Shown here one piece after another: positions 8,160 through 14,963 of a DNA stretch of 27,586 bases. A model generated the notes under the pieces. That model was not told the DNA's origin, ran no database searches, and worked only from the letters and a program-made list of their open reading frames with translations. The stretch is taken from NCBI GenBank assembly GCA_002365855.1, contig DFAP01000099.1, positions 1-27,586 of the forward strand, in the 5' to 3' direction. The number at the start of each line of letters is the position of its first letter. Positions within the stretch are counted from its first letter, which is position 1. A program made the position numbers and the translations under genes. The stretch is from Pelotomaculum sp. UBA3103 (lineage in GTDB: Bacteria; Bacillota; Desulfotomaculia; Desulfotomaculales; Pelotomaculaceae).

Positions 8160-8870
8160 TTAACGGCCGCTCTGCTGTGCTGAGGTTAACACCGCTGTTA
8201 TCGCGAACGACAGGACCAGGAGAATGATGCTCAGTGCTGTGGCGATTTCCCAATTCCCCTTATTGACCTCCAAAACGATGGATGTGGTAAGCACCATGGT
8301 ATATCCCTTCAGGTTTCCTCCCACCATAATAGAGGCGCCCACTTCTGAAATGGCCCTGCCGAAGCCGGCAATAACAGCAGCCAGAAGTCCGAGCCTGGCC
8401 TCCCTCAGGAGCAGCCAGAGCAACTGCAGGCGCGAAGCCCCCAGGGCCAGGAGCTGAAGCCTGATTTTTGGATTCAGAGACTGGATGGCGGATATAGTTA
8501 AACCGGTTACGATTGGGGCCGCGATGATGCCCTGGGCCACAACCATGGCCGTGGGGGAATACAGCAGCCCCAGCATACCCAGGGGACCATACCGGCTCAG
8601 GGTCAGCCAGACCAAGAGCCCCACCACCACGGGGGGCAGGCCCATACCAAAGTTCACCGTGCTGATCACCAGCCTCCTCCCCCAAAAAGAGGTCAGCGCC
8701 AAAAAGGTGCCCAGCGGCAGTCCAATCAACAAGGCTATTAACGTGGCCGTGCCCGAAACCTGCAGGGTGCGGTATATGACCCCGATAATCTCACTGTCCC
8801 CGCTCGCCAGGAGACGGACAGCCTCTGTCAGACCCTCCCAGTAGACACCCAAAATACATCCCACTTTCAA
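8160..8870 (-). CDS. tupB: Tungstate/molybdate ABC transporter permease, TupB-like
   Basis: A membrane protein of about 236 residues with roughly five or six hydrophobic helices, matching the TupB/WtpB-type permease length. The opening region has the TupB look (a short lead, then LLASGDSEIIGVIYRTLQVS, then SGTATLIALLIGLPLGT). The EAA-type loop that contacts the ATPase reads GFGRAISEVGASIMVGGN near residues 164-181. The frame begins with TTG at 8870, but GTG at 8864 or a downstream TTG are also possible; the ribosome site is weak. No substrate-binding protein (TupA) or ATPase (TupC) is next to it, which is unusual because tupABC normally form one operon. A ModE-like operator candidate lies upstream. 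The surrounding AOR and cofactor genes favour tungstate as the substrate (inference). Confidence 0.85.
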   Translation of the reverse strand: MKVGCILGVYWEGLTEAVRLLASGDSEIIGVIYRTLQVSGTATLIALLIGLPLGTFLALTSFWGRRLVISTVNFGMGLPPVVVGLLVWLTLSRYGPLGMLGLLYSPTAMVVAQGIIAAPIVTGLTISAIQSLNPKIRLQLLALGASRLQLLWLLLREARLGLLAAVIAGFGRAISEVGASIMVGGNLKGYTMVLTTSIVLEVNKGNWEIATALSIILLVLSFAITAVLTSAQQSGR

Positions 8871-8911
8871 ATAATGATTGCTTAATTAACTGATTGTTGG
8901 ATCATACTATT

Positions 8912-8936
8912 GCGATATGCTTAAATATATATAACG
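8912..8936. promoter_or_regulatory. Candidate ModE-type operator upstream of tupB
   Basis: On the minus strand, CGTTATATA and GCATATCGC face each other across a short AT-rich spacer. This resembles the ModE operator described in E. coli (half sites like CG-n-TATATA), although one half is shortened by a base. It lies between the ModE-like gene, which ends at 8948, and the tupB start at 8870, a natural place for oxyanion control of uptake. It is a visual match only. Confidence 0.4.
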
Positions 8937-8947
8937 GTGGGCTAAAT

Positions 8948-9343
8948 TTAAGGGCCCGGCCAGCCCTGAAAACATTCACTATATATTTTCTGCGCTAATT
9001 TGTCGATTTCCTGCCGCAAATTCAAATACCTTTTAAGTAATTCCGAGGCCTGTACCGTCAACCTGGCGCCGCCTCCCATTTCACCACCCACCTGGGTAAT
9101 AACCAGAGGCACCCCCCAGCGCTTTTCCGTGATCTTGATTTTGCCCCAGGCCGCCCGGTAAGACATCCCCAGAACTTTCGCAGCCTGGGATATTGACCCC
9201 AGCCTGTCCACGTTGGAAAGAAGGTCAAACAGCCCGTCACCGAATATGGCGCCGTTTTTCTCAAGCCAGATCTTGCATTCAGCGTTTGGTCTTTCGAGCT
9301 TTTCCATGTTCATTGGCCTTTCGCCCATCATCTTATCAACCAC
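8948..9343 (-). CDS. ModE-type winged-helix regulator, DNA-binding domain only
   Basis: This protein of at most 131 residues matches the N-terminal domain of ModE, the molybdate-responsive regulator. The helix-turn-helix is clear: LSNVDRLGSISQAAKVLGMS followed by YRAAWGKIKITEKRWGVPLV, then the wing (VGGEMGGGARLT) and a long C-terminal dimer helix. The molybdate-binding Mop/TOBE domains of full ModE are absent, so it cannot sense oxyanion in the usual way. Start choice is uncertain: GTG at 9343 overlaps the end of the moaD-like gene by 8 bases (translational coupling), and internal ATG codons at 9331, 9313 and 9307 are alternatives. It probably regulates tungstate/molybdate uptake or the AOR operon, with a candidate operator just downstream. 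Confidence 0.85.
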   Translation of the reverse strand: MVDKMMGERPMNMEKLERPNAECKIWLEKNGAIFGDGLFDLLSNVDRLGSISQAAKVLGMSYRAAWGKIKITEKRWGVPLVITQVGGEMGGGARLTVQASELLKRYLNLRQEIDKLAQKIYSECFQGWPGP

Positions 9344-9575
9344 CGCCCACTGCTGGAAAGATCGACACCCGGTCGCCGTCGGAAAGCACCACCGCGAGGT
9401 CTTTATGCCGCCCGTTCACCAGGAAGGAAAAAGCCTTTTCTTCCGGAATATTCAATGTTTCCAGCAACTTCCTGCCGGTAAATCCATTCGTGATCTCTAC
9501 CGGTATGGGCTGTCCAAAAGTAGCCCCCGGGATATAGCATTCCAGGCCGCAGAAAACTCTCACTTCCACCTGCAA
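9336..9575 (-). CDS. MoaD/ThiS-family sulfur carrier
   Basis: A 79-residue ubiquitin-like beta-grasp protein that ends in VGGG, so it has the C-terminal di-glycine that an MoeB/ThiF-type enzyme adenylates and that then becomes a thiocarboxylate. The middle shows FLVNGRHKDLAVVLSDGDRVSIFPAVGG, the typical carrier ending. The start is TTG at 9575 with GGGGTGGG five bases upstream. It lies 89 bases downstream of the AOR gene and overlaps the ModE-like gene. AOR genes often travel with a moaD-like gene, so this is probably the dithiolene sulfur donor for the AOR's pterin. MoaE, the other half of molybdopterin synthase, is not in the window. Confidence 0.88.
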   Translation of the reverse strand: MQVEVRVFCGLECYIPGATFGQPIPVEITNGFTGRKLLETLNIPEEKAFSFLVNGRHKDLAVVLSDGDRVSIFPAVGGG

Positions 9576-9605
9576 GCTTACCCACCCCCGTTTTATGCGG
9601 GTTTT

Positions 9606-9631
9606 CTGCGGGAGCCGGCAGGCTCCCGCAG
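9606..9631 (-). other. Strong hairpin without T-tract between AOR and moaD
   Basis: An 11-bp perfect stem, CTGCGGGAGCC pairing with GGCTCCCGCAG, closes a 4-base loop just after the AOR stop codon. Neither strand has a T-run behind it, so it is not a normal intrinsic terminator. It may act as an RNA processing or stability element that keeps AOR message more abundant than the downstream cofactor genes (inference). Confidence 0.6.
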
Positions 9632-9664
9632 AATTAACTTACTAGATTCACCTTGACGTACGAA

Positions 9665-11044
9665 TTAGAAGTTAAATACTTCGTCCAGCTCTTCCTTAAA
9701 GGTAAACTTCGTCTTGTGCGGCTCCAACTCTTCATTATAGAAGAATTCCGGCAGCCGGTCATGCTCCTTGGTGAATCCTGCCTTTTCATTGAACTCCCGC
9801 TCCACCTTGAGGATGCTCTGGCCCAGGGCCACAACGTCGTTAATTGTCAACTCAATGCCGTACATGGCGTTCAGCATTTCAACGATGGTGGGGAGGCCTT
9901 CCGGGTTATCCAGCACCGCAAAGGCCACAAACAGGCACAGGCCGGTACTGTCTACAGCAGCGGTGGCAATCTGCAGGTTCCGGGACAGGTCCAGCTGTCC
10001 CTCGTCTTTGGTCGGATCAACGTAGCCGCCGACTTTCAAGATATTGGCGGTCACGGCATAGCCGGCTGTGTGGTCTGCGCCCATAGGTGAAGTGGCATAT
10101 GTGACACCGTTGCCCCTGCAGGACCTGGGGTCGTACGCCGGAATGCCCTGTCCCTTAACCGCCGGAACCCGGGTAACGCCGTAAACTTTGCCGGCAGTAG
10201 TGGCGCCGGCGCCGATTACCCGGCCCAAGGGAGATCCTTTGCCCACTTCTTCCAGGGCGGCGATTGCCGCTTTCCCGTCACCAAACGGGATTACCCCGGC
10301 TTCAGCCAGTACGCCCAGGGTAACGCCTGCTTCAATGGTATCCAGGCCAAGGTCGTTGCAGATGTAGTTCATCTCGGCGACTTGATCCGGGTCACTGACT
10401 TCCAGGTTCGGGCCGAATCCCCAGGCCGTTTCGTACTCCAACGAGCCCATGGAGCGGCCGTCAGGAAGAATATAGATATTGGAGCAGCGCATCACACAGC
10501 CGGGGTGACAGGCGTGAGTGGCCTTACCGCCGCGGGCGTTGCACAATTCAGCGGCTACCTCTCCGCCGACTTCGCCTGCTTTGTCCCAGCGGCCATATTT
10601 GAAGTTGCGAATGGGCAGTGTACCAGCTTCGTTAATGATGTTCATCAGCACGTTGGTTCCATAGGCCGGGAGGCCCTGTCCGGTAACCGGGTGGTCCAAT
10701 AAAATCTTGGCAAACTTCCTGGCTGCCTCTTGGAAGCGGCTCTTGTCTTTAACGGGAACGTCAAACGTCTTTGGGGAGTCCAATACTATGGCCTTTAATC
10801 CCTTGGAGCCCATCACGGCCCCCAGGCCGCCGCGCCCGGCATAGCGGCCCGCGTTTCCTTCCGGGTCGTTGTTGCCGATACCCGCGCCGGTCATCAGCAT
10901 TTCACCGGCGGGACCGATGAAAATGACACCTACATTCTCACCATACTGTTTTTTAAGCATGGTCACGGTCTCGTAGCCGCCTTTGCCCGCCACACCACCT
11001 GCCGGCAAAAGCTCTGCGCCTTCAGGATTGATCTTAAGGATCAT
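9665..11044 (-). CDS. aor: Aldehyde:ferredoxin oxidoreductase, C-terminal part
   Basis: This 459-residue ORF carries the end of the AOR N-terminal domain and all of the later domains. AOR oxidises aldehydes to acids (or runs in reverse) with ferredoxin, using a tungsten bis-pterin and a 4Fe-4S cluster. GRYAGRGGLGAVMGSKGLKAI (from residue 66) is the pterin-binding signature. The cluster ligands are probably Cys179, Cys183 and Cys187 (HACHPGCVMRCSN) plus Cys370 (DSTGLCLF). Spacing is CX3CX3C, where the Pyrococcus AOR has CX2CX3C. The ORF begins with ATG inside an ATGA overlap with the stop codon of the preceding AOR fragment, in the -1 frame. It could be a separately translated subunit, a frameshift product, or half of a broken gene. 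Confidence 0.9.
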   Translation of the reverse strand: MILKINPEGAELLPAGGVAGKGGYETVTMLKKQYGENVGVIFIGPAGEMLMTGAGIGNNDPEGNAGRYAGRGGLGAVMGSKGLKAIVLDSPKTFDVPVKDKSRFQEAARKFAKILLDHPVTGQGLPAYGTNVLMNIINEAGTLPIRNFKYGRWDKAGEVGGEVAAELCNARGGKATHACHPGCVMRCSNIYILPDGRSMGSLEYETAWGFGPNLEVSDPDQVAEMNYICNDLGLDTIEAGVTLGVLAEAGVIPFGDGKAAIAALEEVGKGSPLGRVIGAGATTAGKVYGVTRVPAVKGQGIPAYDPRSCRGNGVTYATSPMGADHTAGYAVTANILKVGGYVDPTKDEGQLDLSRNLQIATAAVDSTGLCLFVAFAVLDNPEGLPTIVEMLNAMYGIELTINDVVALGQSILKVEREFNEKAGFTKEHDRLPEFFYNEELEPHKTKFTFKEELDEVFNF

Positions 11045-11388
11045 TTTTCCTTATCAGCAGGCTGTCCCTCGACCACAATGGCCTTATATCCAAGGTTCGC
11101 CATTTTCTGTGAAGCCACGCCGCCGGCATTAGCTTCTTTGATCCCGCCGGTCAGGGGGCTTTTGGCGCCCACGGAAAATCGGCCGGAAGAGGGAGCGCTG
11201 GTGCCGGAAAGAAGGCCAGGCGCAAAAATCAGCTTGTTCAAGGGGCCCAGCGGTTCGCATGTCGGGTCAACTTCATCGAGAACAACCTGCGAGGTCAGGG
11301 CCCTGCCGCCCAGGGAAGCGTATTTCTCCGGAACATCTTCGACCTTAATCTCTTTAGAACTCATGTTGATCCTAAGTATTTTATCCAC
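11041..11388 (-). CDS. aor: Aldehyde:ferredoxin oxidoreductase, N-terminal part
   Basis: About 115 residues that match the beginning of AOR_N: a beta-strand start (VDKILRINMSSKEIKVEDVP), then SLGGRALTSQVVLDEV, then GPLNKLIFAPGLLSGTSAP, then SSGRFSVGAKSPLTGGIKEA and NAGGVAS, all part of the pterin-binding domain. It stops at TGA after GQPADKEK. The following ORF starts at the overlapping ATG and continues the same domain without loss, so the pair sums to about 574 residues, the normal AOR length. GTG at 11388 has AGGGGG eight bases upstream; TTG at 11394 is too close to that site. The stop lies at a run of five A residues, where one extra A would restore a single frame. A true split gene, slippage or a sequence error are all possible. 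Confidence 0.88.
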   Translation of the reverse strand: MDKILRINMSSKEIKVEDVPEKYASLGGRALTSQVVLDEVDPTCEPLGPLNKLIFAPGLLSGTSAPSSGRFSVGAKSPLTGGIKEANAGGVASQKMANLGYKAIVVEGQPADKEK

Positions 11389-11469
11389 TGTCAATTCCCC
11401 CTTTTATTGAGTTTTAAAAAAATTTCGACAGTCGTTCTTTATACTCCTTTTTCTAAAAAAATTAATCTA

Positions 11470-11480
11470 ATTATATTATA
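11470..11480 (-). promoter_or_regulatory. Candidate -10 region of the AOR operon
   Basis: In the 155-base gap between larC and the AOR start, the minus strand holds TATAATATAAT, two overlapping perfect -10 hexamers, about 85 bases upstream of the start. A good -35 at the right distance was not found (TTTACA lies too close), so an activator may be needed. No -24/-12 sigma-54 element was seen here. Confidence 0.35.
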
Positions 11481-11543
11481 CCTGTCCTGTAAAGGGTTGC
11501 TTTTTCCTTATTAATTAACTAGTTATATGCAGTTACCGCAGGC

Positions 11544-12338
11544 CTAATTCCCGCGTCCTGTTTTATGGTGGTGGTAGTGGTGGTGATGATGATTTTCACA
11601 GCTGGAGTGAATTTTTAACGGCTGCTCCTCGCCAATAATTAACCTTAAAAGGTTGGGCTGATCCATATTTTTCTTCCCCGCGCCATACCCTATTTTCTCA
11701 ATGGCAAGGGAAGGAAGGTCGGTGAAGGCCTCCGCCAGGGACGCTATCAGGGCCGCGCCGGTAGGGGTAACCAGCTCTTCTTCTATGCCGGTCCCGTAAA
11801 TGGGAATGCCTTTTAAAATATCAAGCGCCGCCGGAGCGGGAGAGGGCAGGATACCGTGCATACACCTGACAAACCCCTTGCCGACCGGCAGGGGGGACGA
11901 GTACACCTTTTCCACCTGAAGCAGGCTGATTCCGAGCACCGTACCTGCTACGTCAACGATTGCGTCAACAGCACCCACCTCATGAAAATGGACGCTGTCC
12001 ACAGGAACCCCGTGCACGGCAGCTTCCGCCGCAGCAAGTCGGTTAAATACTTCCATGCTTTTTGCTTGAACTTTTTCAGGAAGCGCGCTGCTGACAATAA
12101 TTTTTTGTATTTCGGGCAGGCGCCTTACCGGCTGGCGGCCTTCAATAAGGTCGACAAAAACATTGGAGGCAGCTATGCCGTTCCGCTGGGCCTTTTCCAG
12201 CCTGAGTTCATAGCCGTCGACCGGCAGCGTCGACAGCCCTTCTTTTATCAGCGATAAATCAACCCCGGCGTCAACCAGGGCGCCCAGGCACATGTCCCCG
12301 CTGATGCCTGAAAAGCAGTCAAAGTAAGCGATTTTCAT
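11544..12338 (-). CDS. larC: LarC, N-terminal (LarC1) part only, with His-rich tail
   Basis: This 264-residue protein matches the first domain of LarC, the nickel insertase that completes the nickel-pincer nucleotide cofactor of lactate racemase-type enzymes. It shows the conserved start MKIAYFDCFSGISGDMCLGA, the VHFHEVGAVDAIVDVAG segment, PLPVGKGFVRCMHGILP and ELVTPTGAALI. It ends in a histidine tract (residues 250-258), which in LarC lies at the junction with the second domain and is thought to bind nickel. Full LarC is about 400 residues; the CTP-binding LarC2 domain is missing. Only about 150 non-coding bases separate the stop from the AOR start, so there is no room for LarC2. ATG follows directly after the larB stop, with GGGAGG upstream. 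Confidence 0.9.
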   Translation of the reverse strand: MKIAYFDCFSGISGDMCLGALVDAGVDLSLIKEGLSTLPVDGYELRLEKAQRNGIAASNVFVDLIEGRQPVRRLPEIQKIIVSSALPEKVQAKSMEVFNRLAAAEAAVHGVPVDSVHFHEVGAVDAIVDVAGTVLGISLLQVEKVYSSPLPVGKGFVRCMHGILPSPAPAALDILKGIPIYGTGIEEELVTPTGAALIASLAEAFTDLPSLAIEKIGYGAGKKNMDQPNLLRLIIGEEQPLKIHSSCENHHHHHYHHHKTGRGN

Positions 12339-13097
12339 TTAAGTCCTCCCTATCATCCGGGTTATGGCGTTGGCCAGCGCTCCCGCACCAAAGCCGTTGT
12401 CAATATTGACTACACCCACTCCCGTGGAGCAGCTGTTCAGCATGCAGAGCAGGGCGGAAAGCCCGTTAAAGCAGGAACCGTAGCCCACGCTCGTAGGCAC
12501 CGCGATAACAGGCTGTTCTGCCAGGCCACCTACCACGCTGGCCAGGGCCCCCTCCATGCCTGCCACCACGATGATCACATGAGCCCAGCGAATCAGTTCA
12601 AGTTTATCCAACAGCCGGTGAATCCCCGCCACTCCCACATCGTAGGCCCTTTGAACTTCATTGCCCATCACTTCCGCGGTGATAGCGGCTTCTTCCGCCA
12701 CTGGCAGGTCGGCAGTTCCCGCGCTCATCACCAGGACATTGCCTTTGTTAACCGGGCGCTCGCCCCGGTACACAACGAGTGTCCTCGCCAGTTCGCTGTA
12801 AACGGCGTCGGGGTAGATCTCCCGCACCGCCTCATAAGCTTCCTTCGCGGCCCTGGTGCCCAGGATGCAGCGGTTTCCACCGCAGATCTTGCTAAAGATC
12901 CGGGATACCTGGCCGGGTGTTTTGCCCTGGCAGAAAACCACTTCGGGGAACCCTTTCCGAAGGCAGCGGTGATGGTCTATAACGGCAAAGCCAAGGTCTT
13001 CATAAGGCAGGTCCTTCAGCTTGTCCAGCGCCTCGCCGACATCAGTCCGGCCGTTCTTTACATCCTCCAGTAATTGACGCAGTTGATCGATCATCAT
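12339..13097 (-). CDS. larB: LarB, pyridinium-3,5-biscarboxylate mononucleotide synthase
   Basis: A 252-residue LarB, the enzyme that carboxylates and hydrolyses nicotinate adenine dinucleotide to start nickel-pincer cofactor synthesis. The N-terminus has the LarB lead (LRQLLEDVKNGRTDVGEALD) and GFPEVVFCQGKT. The C-terminal half is PurE/AIR-carboxylase-like, with VMSAGTADLPVAEEA, GVAGIHRLLD, HVIIVVAGMEGALASVVGGL and AVPTSVGYG. The start has AAGGAG upstream of an ATGATG pair. The stop TAA directly precedes the larC ATG, so the two are translationally coupled. LarE (the sulfur transferase) and any LarA-type racemase are not in the window. A sigma-A type promoter candidate lies about 60 bases upstream. 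Confidence 0.95.
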   Translation of the reverse strand: MMIDQLRQLLEDVKNGRTDVGEALDKLKDLPYEDLGFAVIDHHRCLRKGFPEVVFCQGKTPGQVSRIFSKICGGNRCILGTRAAKEAYEAVREIYPDAVYSELARTLVVYRGERPVNKGNVLVMSAGTADLPVAEEAAITAEVMGNEVQRAYDVGVAGIHRLLDKLELIRWAHVIIVVAGMEGALASVVGGLAEQPVIAVPTSVGYGSCFNGLSALLCMLNSCSTGVGVVNIDNGFGAGALANAITRMIGRT

Positions 13098-13153
13098 AAA
13101 TATGGCTCCTTTGGACTTGTGCCTTCTATTAGTGTTCCTGACATCTATAATCC

Positions 13154-13181
13154 ATTATAAATTGAAAAAGCAAAACAGCAA
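13154..13181 (-). promoter_or_regulatory. Sigma-A type promoter candidate for larBC
   Basis: On the minus strand TTGCTG and TATAAT are separated by 16 bases and lie about 60 bases upstream of the larB start. The -10 is perfect and the -35 moderate. The remaining leader of this roughly 300-base gap (13098-13399) has no ORF; the only other structure seen is the hairpin at 13337. Confidence 0.5.
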
Positions 13182-13336
13182 ATACCTATCGGCTGTTCAA
13201 GGACCTGCTTAAACTGACAGTTTTTTTCAGACCAATATACCGGGTGGAACAAAACCCCGCCAAACAACGCTTGACATTACTCACGGGTGAAAGAGCTGGT
13301 CAAGTCTTTAACTTCTGACACAGGCTGAATTATGAG

Positions 13337-13382
13337 TGAGCCCCTGCTCAGTTCACACCTTCGCGGCAGGGGCTCATTTTTT
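13337..13382. terminator. Hairpin after the sigma-54 regulator; T-run on plus strand
   Basis: TGAGCCCCTGC pairs with GCAGGGGCTCA over 11 bp with an 18-base loop. On the plus strand it is followed by TTTTTT. On the minus strand, where the regulator gene ends 18 bases before the structure, the stem is preceded by As and followed by only scattered Ts. It probably ends the regulator transcript, but the orientation of the T-run is the wrong one, so efficiency on the minus strand is uncertain. Confidence 0.5.
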
Positions 13383-13399
13383 GACCTGTCATGTGCCAG

Positions 13400-14932
13400 T
13401 TATATTTTAATGTTGTAGTCTTTTATTTTCCTGTAAAGAGTATTCCTGCCTATTCCCAGTGTCCTGGCCGCCAGAGTTATATTCCCCTGGCAGTAACTAA
13501 GAGCGTTCCTGATTGCCCCCGCTTCAACCTCCGCCAGCGGCGCGGGATATGCCGGCAAAATACCCTTCCTGCCCATAAATGCGGCCAGTTTATTTTGCTG
13601 ACTGCACATAAGTTCCATCAGTTTAACGAGCCTGCTTTCGCCGAGCGCACCCAACACGTTTTCCTGAAAGCTGGAGTCAAAGATGTCCTCCAACTCCCGC
13701 AATGGTGAGGATCCATTGACTTCCGGCAGTTGCTGGCCGGGCTTAGCGGCAGGATTTTCAAGAGAGGCCAATATCAGCTTATTTCCTAAATGCTCCGGCA
13801 TGATTTTCTTACCTTCACAGAGTGCGACCGCCTGACCGATAGTGTTGGCCAATTCCCTGATATTGCCGTGCCAGTGATAGTCTTTGATCAACTGCAGCGC
13901 TTCCTTGGACAGACGCATTTCCGGGTTCAGTTTATTTATAAAATAGTCTGACAAGAGCGGGATGTCTTCCCTCCGGTTCCTGAGAGGAGGCAGTTCAAGC
14001 CTCACCACATCCAGCCGGTAAAAAAGGTCTTCCCGAAAACTTTTATCTTTTAAAGCCTGTTCAAGATTGGCGTTGGTGGCTGCCAGAACCCGTACATCTG
14101 TTTTTATAGGCCTCTCGCCGCCCACTCTGAAAAACTCTCCTGTTTCCAAAACGCGAAGCAGTTTTACCTGTATAGAAGGGCTTGACTCCCCAACCTCGTC
14201 CAAAAAGAGAGTTCCCCGGTTGGCCATCTCAAAAATTCCGCGGTGCAGGGTATTCGCCCCGGTAAACGCTCCTTTTTCGTGGCCGAACAGCTCGCTCTCG
14301 AGAAGATTTTCCGGCAGCGCCCCGCAGTTTAGCGGAGTAAAGGCCTGCCCTGACCTGTTGCTGGCAGCGTGAATAAACCTGGCCAGGACCTCCTTGCCTG
14401 TCCCGGTCTCGCCCTGGATCAGCACATTGATGTTCTTCCTGGCAATTTTATAGGCAATCGAGGCCAGCCTGTGCATCTCCCGCGAGACACCAACCTGAAA
14501 GCCCACCTTGCTGGCGAGGTCGGCCCATTCAGTCTTGAAAAGATGGCCTTCCTGTCCCTGCAGCTTGTATTCTATGGCTTTTTCTATAAGTCTTTCAACC
14601 TCATCTATGTTGTCAAAAGGTTTTTCCAGGTAATCAAAAGCTCCCAGCTGGATTGCCTTGACTGCGGTTCGGGTTGTACTGTAACCAGTCATAATAATAG
14701 CTTCGCAGCCCGGCTGGTGTTTCTTGATCATCTGCAGCAGGGACAAGCCGTCCGCATCAGGAAGTTTCAGGTCTACCATGGCTACATCAAAGCTTTTACT
14801 CCGGATCAACGCGCCTGCTTCGGCCCCGTTCAAGGCAACAGTTACTTCAAAATCTTTTCTGTGCAGGAGGCGGCGAAAAAAAGAACCCATTTCGACTTCG
14901 TCGTCTATGATCAATATCTGTGGTTCCGCCAA
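13400..14932 (-). CDS. Sigma-54-dependent response regulator, NtrC family
   Basis: This 510-residue activator has a receiver domain (residues 4-125; acidic pair D10/D11, phospho-acceptor D54, conserved Lys in LEKPFDN), a AAA+ sigma-54 activation domain (about 145-380) and a Fis-type helix-turn-helix at the C-terminus (NITLAARTLGIGRNTLYRKI). The Walker A motif is GETGTGKE (174-181), and GAFTGA, which contacts sigma-54, is at about 221-226. It starts with TTG behind GGGGGGTG at normal spacing. It follows the histidine kinase by 31 bases, so the two form a two-component pair. The -24/-12 elements upstream of the kinase and of the alcohol dehydrogenase are its likely targets (inference). An unusual stretch of about 100 residues separates the AAA+ domain from the HTH. 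Confidence 0.93.
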   Translation of the reverse strand: MAEPQILIIDDEVEMGSFFRRLLHRKDFEVTVALNGAEAGALIRSKSFDVAMVDLKLPDADGLSLLQMIKKHQPGCEAIIMTGYSTTRTAVKAIQLGAFDYLEKPFDNIDEVERLIEKAIEYKLQGQEGHLFKTEWADLASKVGFQVGVSREMHRLASIAYKIARKNINVLIQGETGTGKEVLARFIHAASNRSGQAFTPLNCGALPENLLESELFGHEKGAFTGANTLHRGIFEMANRGTLFLDEVGESSPSIQVKLLRVLETGEFFRVGGERPIKTDVRVLAATNANLEQALKDKSFREDLFYRLDVVRLELPPLRNRREDIPLLSDYFINKLNPEMRLSKEALQLIKDYHWHGNIRELANTIGQAVALCEGKKIMPEHLGNKLILASLENPAAKPGQQLPEVNGSSPLRELEDIFDSSFQENVLGALGESRLVKLMELMCSQQNKLAAFMGRKGILPAYPAPLAEVEAGAIRNALSYCQGNITLAARTLGIGRNTLYRKIKDYNIKI

Positions 14933-14963
14933 ATATTACACCCCCCAGTTAATTTTAAATCCA

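Noticed and set aside
11389..11543. A LarC2 coding region hidden in another frame downstream of larC
   Set aside because: The stretch is AT-rich, has stops in all frames and is far too short for the roughly 150-residue domain.
11560..11600. His-rich end of LarC looks like a cloning tag
   Set aside because: A histidine tract is a natural feature of LarC at the LarC1/LarC2 junction, and the codons are mixed CAC/CAT with a Tyr inside.
13337..13382. Hairpin as a riboswitch or T-box leader of larBC
   Set aside because: It lies at the regulator's 3' side, not between the larB promoter and its start, and no T-box or riboswitch consensus is seen.
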